The position numbers and the translations under genes were made by a program. Shown here one piece after another: positions 62,846 to 64,000 of a DNA stretch of 64,000 nt (the first letter of the stretch is position 1; each line of letters opens with the position of its first letter). Origin of the DNA: Corynebacterium lizhenjunii (GTDB lineage: Bacteria; Actinomycetota; Actinomycetes; Mycobacteriales; Mycobacteriaceae); the NCBI RefSeq assembly GCF_011038655.2, contig NZ_CP064954.1, positions 1,736,001 to 1,800,000 on the forward strand, read 5' to 3'. The notes under the pieces are model-generated. The model saw only the letters and a program-made list of their open reading frames with translations. It was not told where the DNA came from and ran no database searches.

Positions 62846-63694
62846 CTAAGCGAGGCCGAGCTCGCGCGCCACCCGCGCGTTGACCTCCGCCCACAGCGGC
62901 TTAGCCCAGTCCCCAAAGTCGCGGTTAGACAACATAACCATCGCGGCTTGGGCCTCGGGCACCATCCACAGATAGGTCCCGGACATGCCAAAGTGGCCCA
63001 CGGCATCGGCAGGCAACTTAGACATCCAGTGCTCCCGGCCGCCATCGCGGCCCTTGGACCCATGGACCTCGAAGCCCAAGCCCCAAGTATTGTCCCCAAA
63101 AGGCCCATAGCCGGGAACAATCCCCCGCAGGCCCGCGAACTGCACTCGGACCATCTCCGCCAGCGTGCTGGGATCCAACAGCCGCGGTTGCATCACCTCT
63201 TGGGAAAAGCGCACCAGATCATCCACGGTGGTTTCTAGGCCGTGGCCTGCGGGCCCCCGCAGGGCCGTGTTCTCCATCCCCAACGGCGCAAACACGCCCT
63301 CCGCCAGATAACTCGCAAACGACATGCCCGTGGCCTCTTCGACCACCTCCGCAGCCCACTCATAGCCCGCTGAGGAATAAATCCGCCGCTGCTCCACCGG
63401 CCGTTCCGGCTCGCGGCTATCAAACCCCACACCTGAGGCGTGCGCCAGGAGATGCCGCAGGCTCGCCCCCTCTGGACCGGCCGGTTGGTCCAGCTCCACC
63501 GCGCCTTCCTCCACGGCCATCATCACCCCGTAGGCCACCACGGGTTTAGTCACGGAGGCCACCGCAAACTGCGCGGCTGTATCCCCCACGGCCCGCACCT
63601 GGTCGTGGCTGATCAGGGCGCCGGCCACGGCATCGGCAGGAAACTCCGGCAGCACCTGGGCAATATAGTCAGCAGCAGTGTCAAAAGCGCTCAT
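62846..63694 (-). CDS. Serine hydrolase, class C beta-lactamase / penicillin-binding-like
   Basis: A 282-residue beta-lactamase-fold hydrolase. The SxxK is SVTK near residue 47, the second motif YSSAGYEW near 105 (YxN form replaced by YSS), and the third HFGMSGT near 240 (HxG). No signal peptide is visible, so it is probably cytosolic and an esterase or peptidase rather than a cell-wall enzyme. ATG at 63694. Two AGG-ended dispersed-motif copies (63002, 63630) lie in it; both encode PADAV, so they may reflect codon preference. It converges with the secreted esterase gene. Confidence 0.87.
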   Translation of the reverse strand: MSAFDTAADYIAQVLPEFPADAVAGALISHDQVRAVGDTAAQFAVASVTKPVVAYGVMMAVEEGAVELDQPAGPEGASLRHLLAHASGVGFDSREPERPVEQRRIYSSAGYEWAAEVVEEATGMSFASYLAEGVFAPLGMENTALRGPAGHGLETTVDDLVRFSQEVMQPRLLDPSTLAEMVRVQFAGLRGIVPGYGPFGDNTWGLGFEVHGSKGRDGGREHWMSKLPADAVGHFGMSGTYLWMVPEAQAAMVMLSNRDFGDWAKPLWAEVNARVARELGLA

Positions 63695-63737
63695 GCTCCC
63701 ACATCCTACCGGCGCGCCCCCTTACTAGCCCGCACCC

Positions 63738-63998
63738 TTAGTCATCGCGTTGTTCAAACTTCTTGCTCAGCTCATCTACGAACTCGTCGGCCAAGGACTC
63801 GTCGGAAAGGATCATATCCAGCACGTCATTGTGGTCGGGGCCTTCACTGTGGCCCTCCTGCGGCGCGTAGTCCTCGTAGGAGTCGCCGCGCACGTCCACG
63901 CCAAAGCCCCATTCGGAATCCGTGGCAGACGGCGCCTGCTGTCCGTTCGGCTTCACCGCCGGGAATTGGCCGGTGACATGTTGGTCCATCTGCGACAT
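63738..63998 (-). CDS. Small acidic protein (86 residues), start near the window edge
   Basis: Polar, acidic protein starting MSQMDQHVTGQFPAVKP, with GVDVRGDSYEDYAPQEG in the middle and DMILSDESLADEFVDELSKKFEQRDD at the end, the latter probably a helix. No family recognised. The ATG at 63998 lies two bases from the window end, so its ribosome site is not visible and a longer form is possible. Confidence 0.6.
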   Translation of the reverse strand: MSQMDQHVTGQFPAVKPNGQQAPSATDSEWGFGVDVRGDSYEDYAPQEGHSEGPDHNDVLDMILSDESLADEFVDELSKKFEQRDD

Positions 63999-64000
63999 CT

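Overview
The window looks like a stretch of a Corynebacterium chromosome. The support is the gene order (ctaC, ltsA, an A-type Fe-S carrier, DUF3043, cobT, ilvE, leucyl aminopeptidase, the acyltransferase aceF, lipB, lipA, DUF4191, RDD, glnA, then thrC, glnE/glnA2, the RNase H/phosphatase fusion, a zinc-ribbon protein, Nif3, a low-molecular-weight phosphatase, SURF1 and aceE). I recall this backbone from C. glutamicum and relatives. High G+C, GTG starts and many probable leaderless starts with a TAnnnT box about 7-10 bases upstream fit too. I cannot name the species.

Region by region: 1-9 kb holds cytochrome oxidase subunit II (cut by the window edge), the peptidoglycan amidotransferase LtsA, an Fe-S carrier, an orphan CobT-like protein, IlvE and a leucyl aminopeptidase. 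9-20 kb is a lipoate block: the E2 acyltransferase with three lipoyl domains, gcvP-gcvT-gcvH, lipB and lipA, so most lipoylated proteins sit beside the enzymes that lipoylate them. Their E1 partner AceE is at 56.9 kb. 20-34 kb holds an HNH endonuclease, two intergenic DnaA-type boxes, glutamine synthetase I, a thrC - small ORF - Nudix - ketopantoate reductase operon, and the glnA2-glnE operon whose GlnE product would adenylylate Tyr405 of GlnA. 33-43 kb holds a DUF2786 protein, a CYTH phosphatase, a GHMP kinase, RNase P RNA, housekeeping genes and SURF1.

42-56 kb is more accessory: a sortase with a membrane protein and a probable sorting-signal substrate; an acyl-CoA dehydrogenase / class III CoA-transferase / YjiH operon behind two operator-like inverted repeats; and an iron-siderophore ABC operon diverging from an enterobactin-esterase-like gene. 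That esterase is disrupted by an IS1249/IS256-type element that left an 8-bp target duplication, and the element's own transposase is frameshifted. 56-64 kb holds tRNA-Val, DUF3052, aceE, a hydrolase, an acyl carrier protein, a small hypothetical, a secreted esterase and a beta-lactamase-like serine hydrolase.

The most unusual signal is not a gene. The 14-mer GGCATCGGCAAGCT occurs exactly 11 times in 64 kb (6 on one strand, 5 on the other; fewer than 0.001 expected by chance), with many one-mismatch relatives and a sister form ending in AGA. Copies lie between genes, at stop codons, in protein linkers and tails, and in three different reading frames. This points to a DNA-level role (an uptake-type sequence, a nucleoid-protein or modification site) or to a very small dispersed repeat family.
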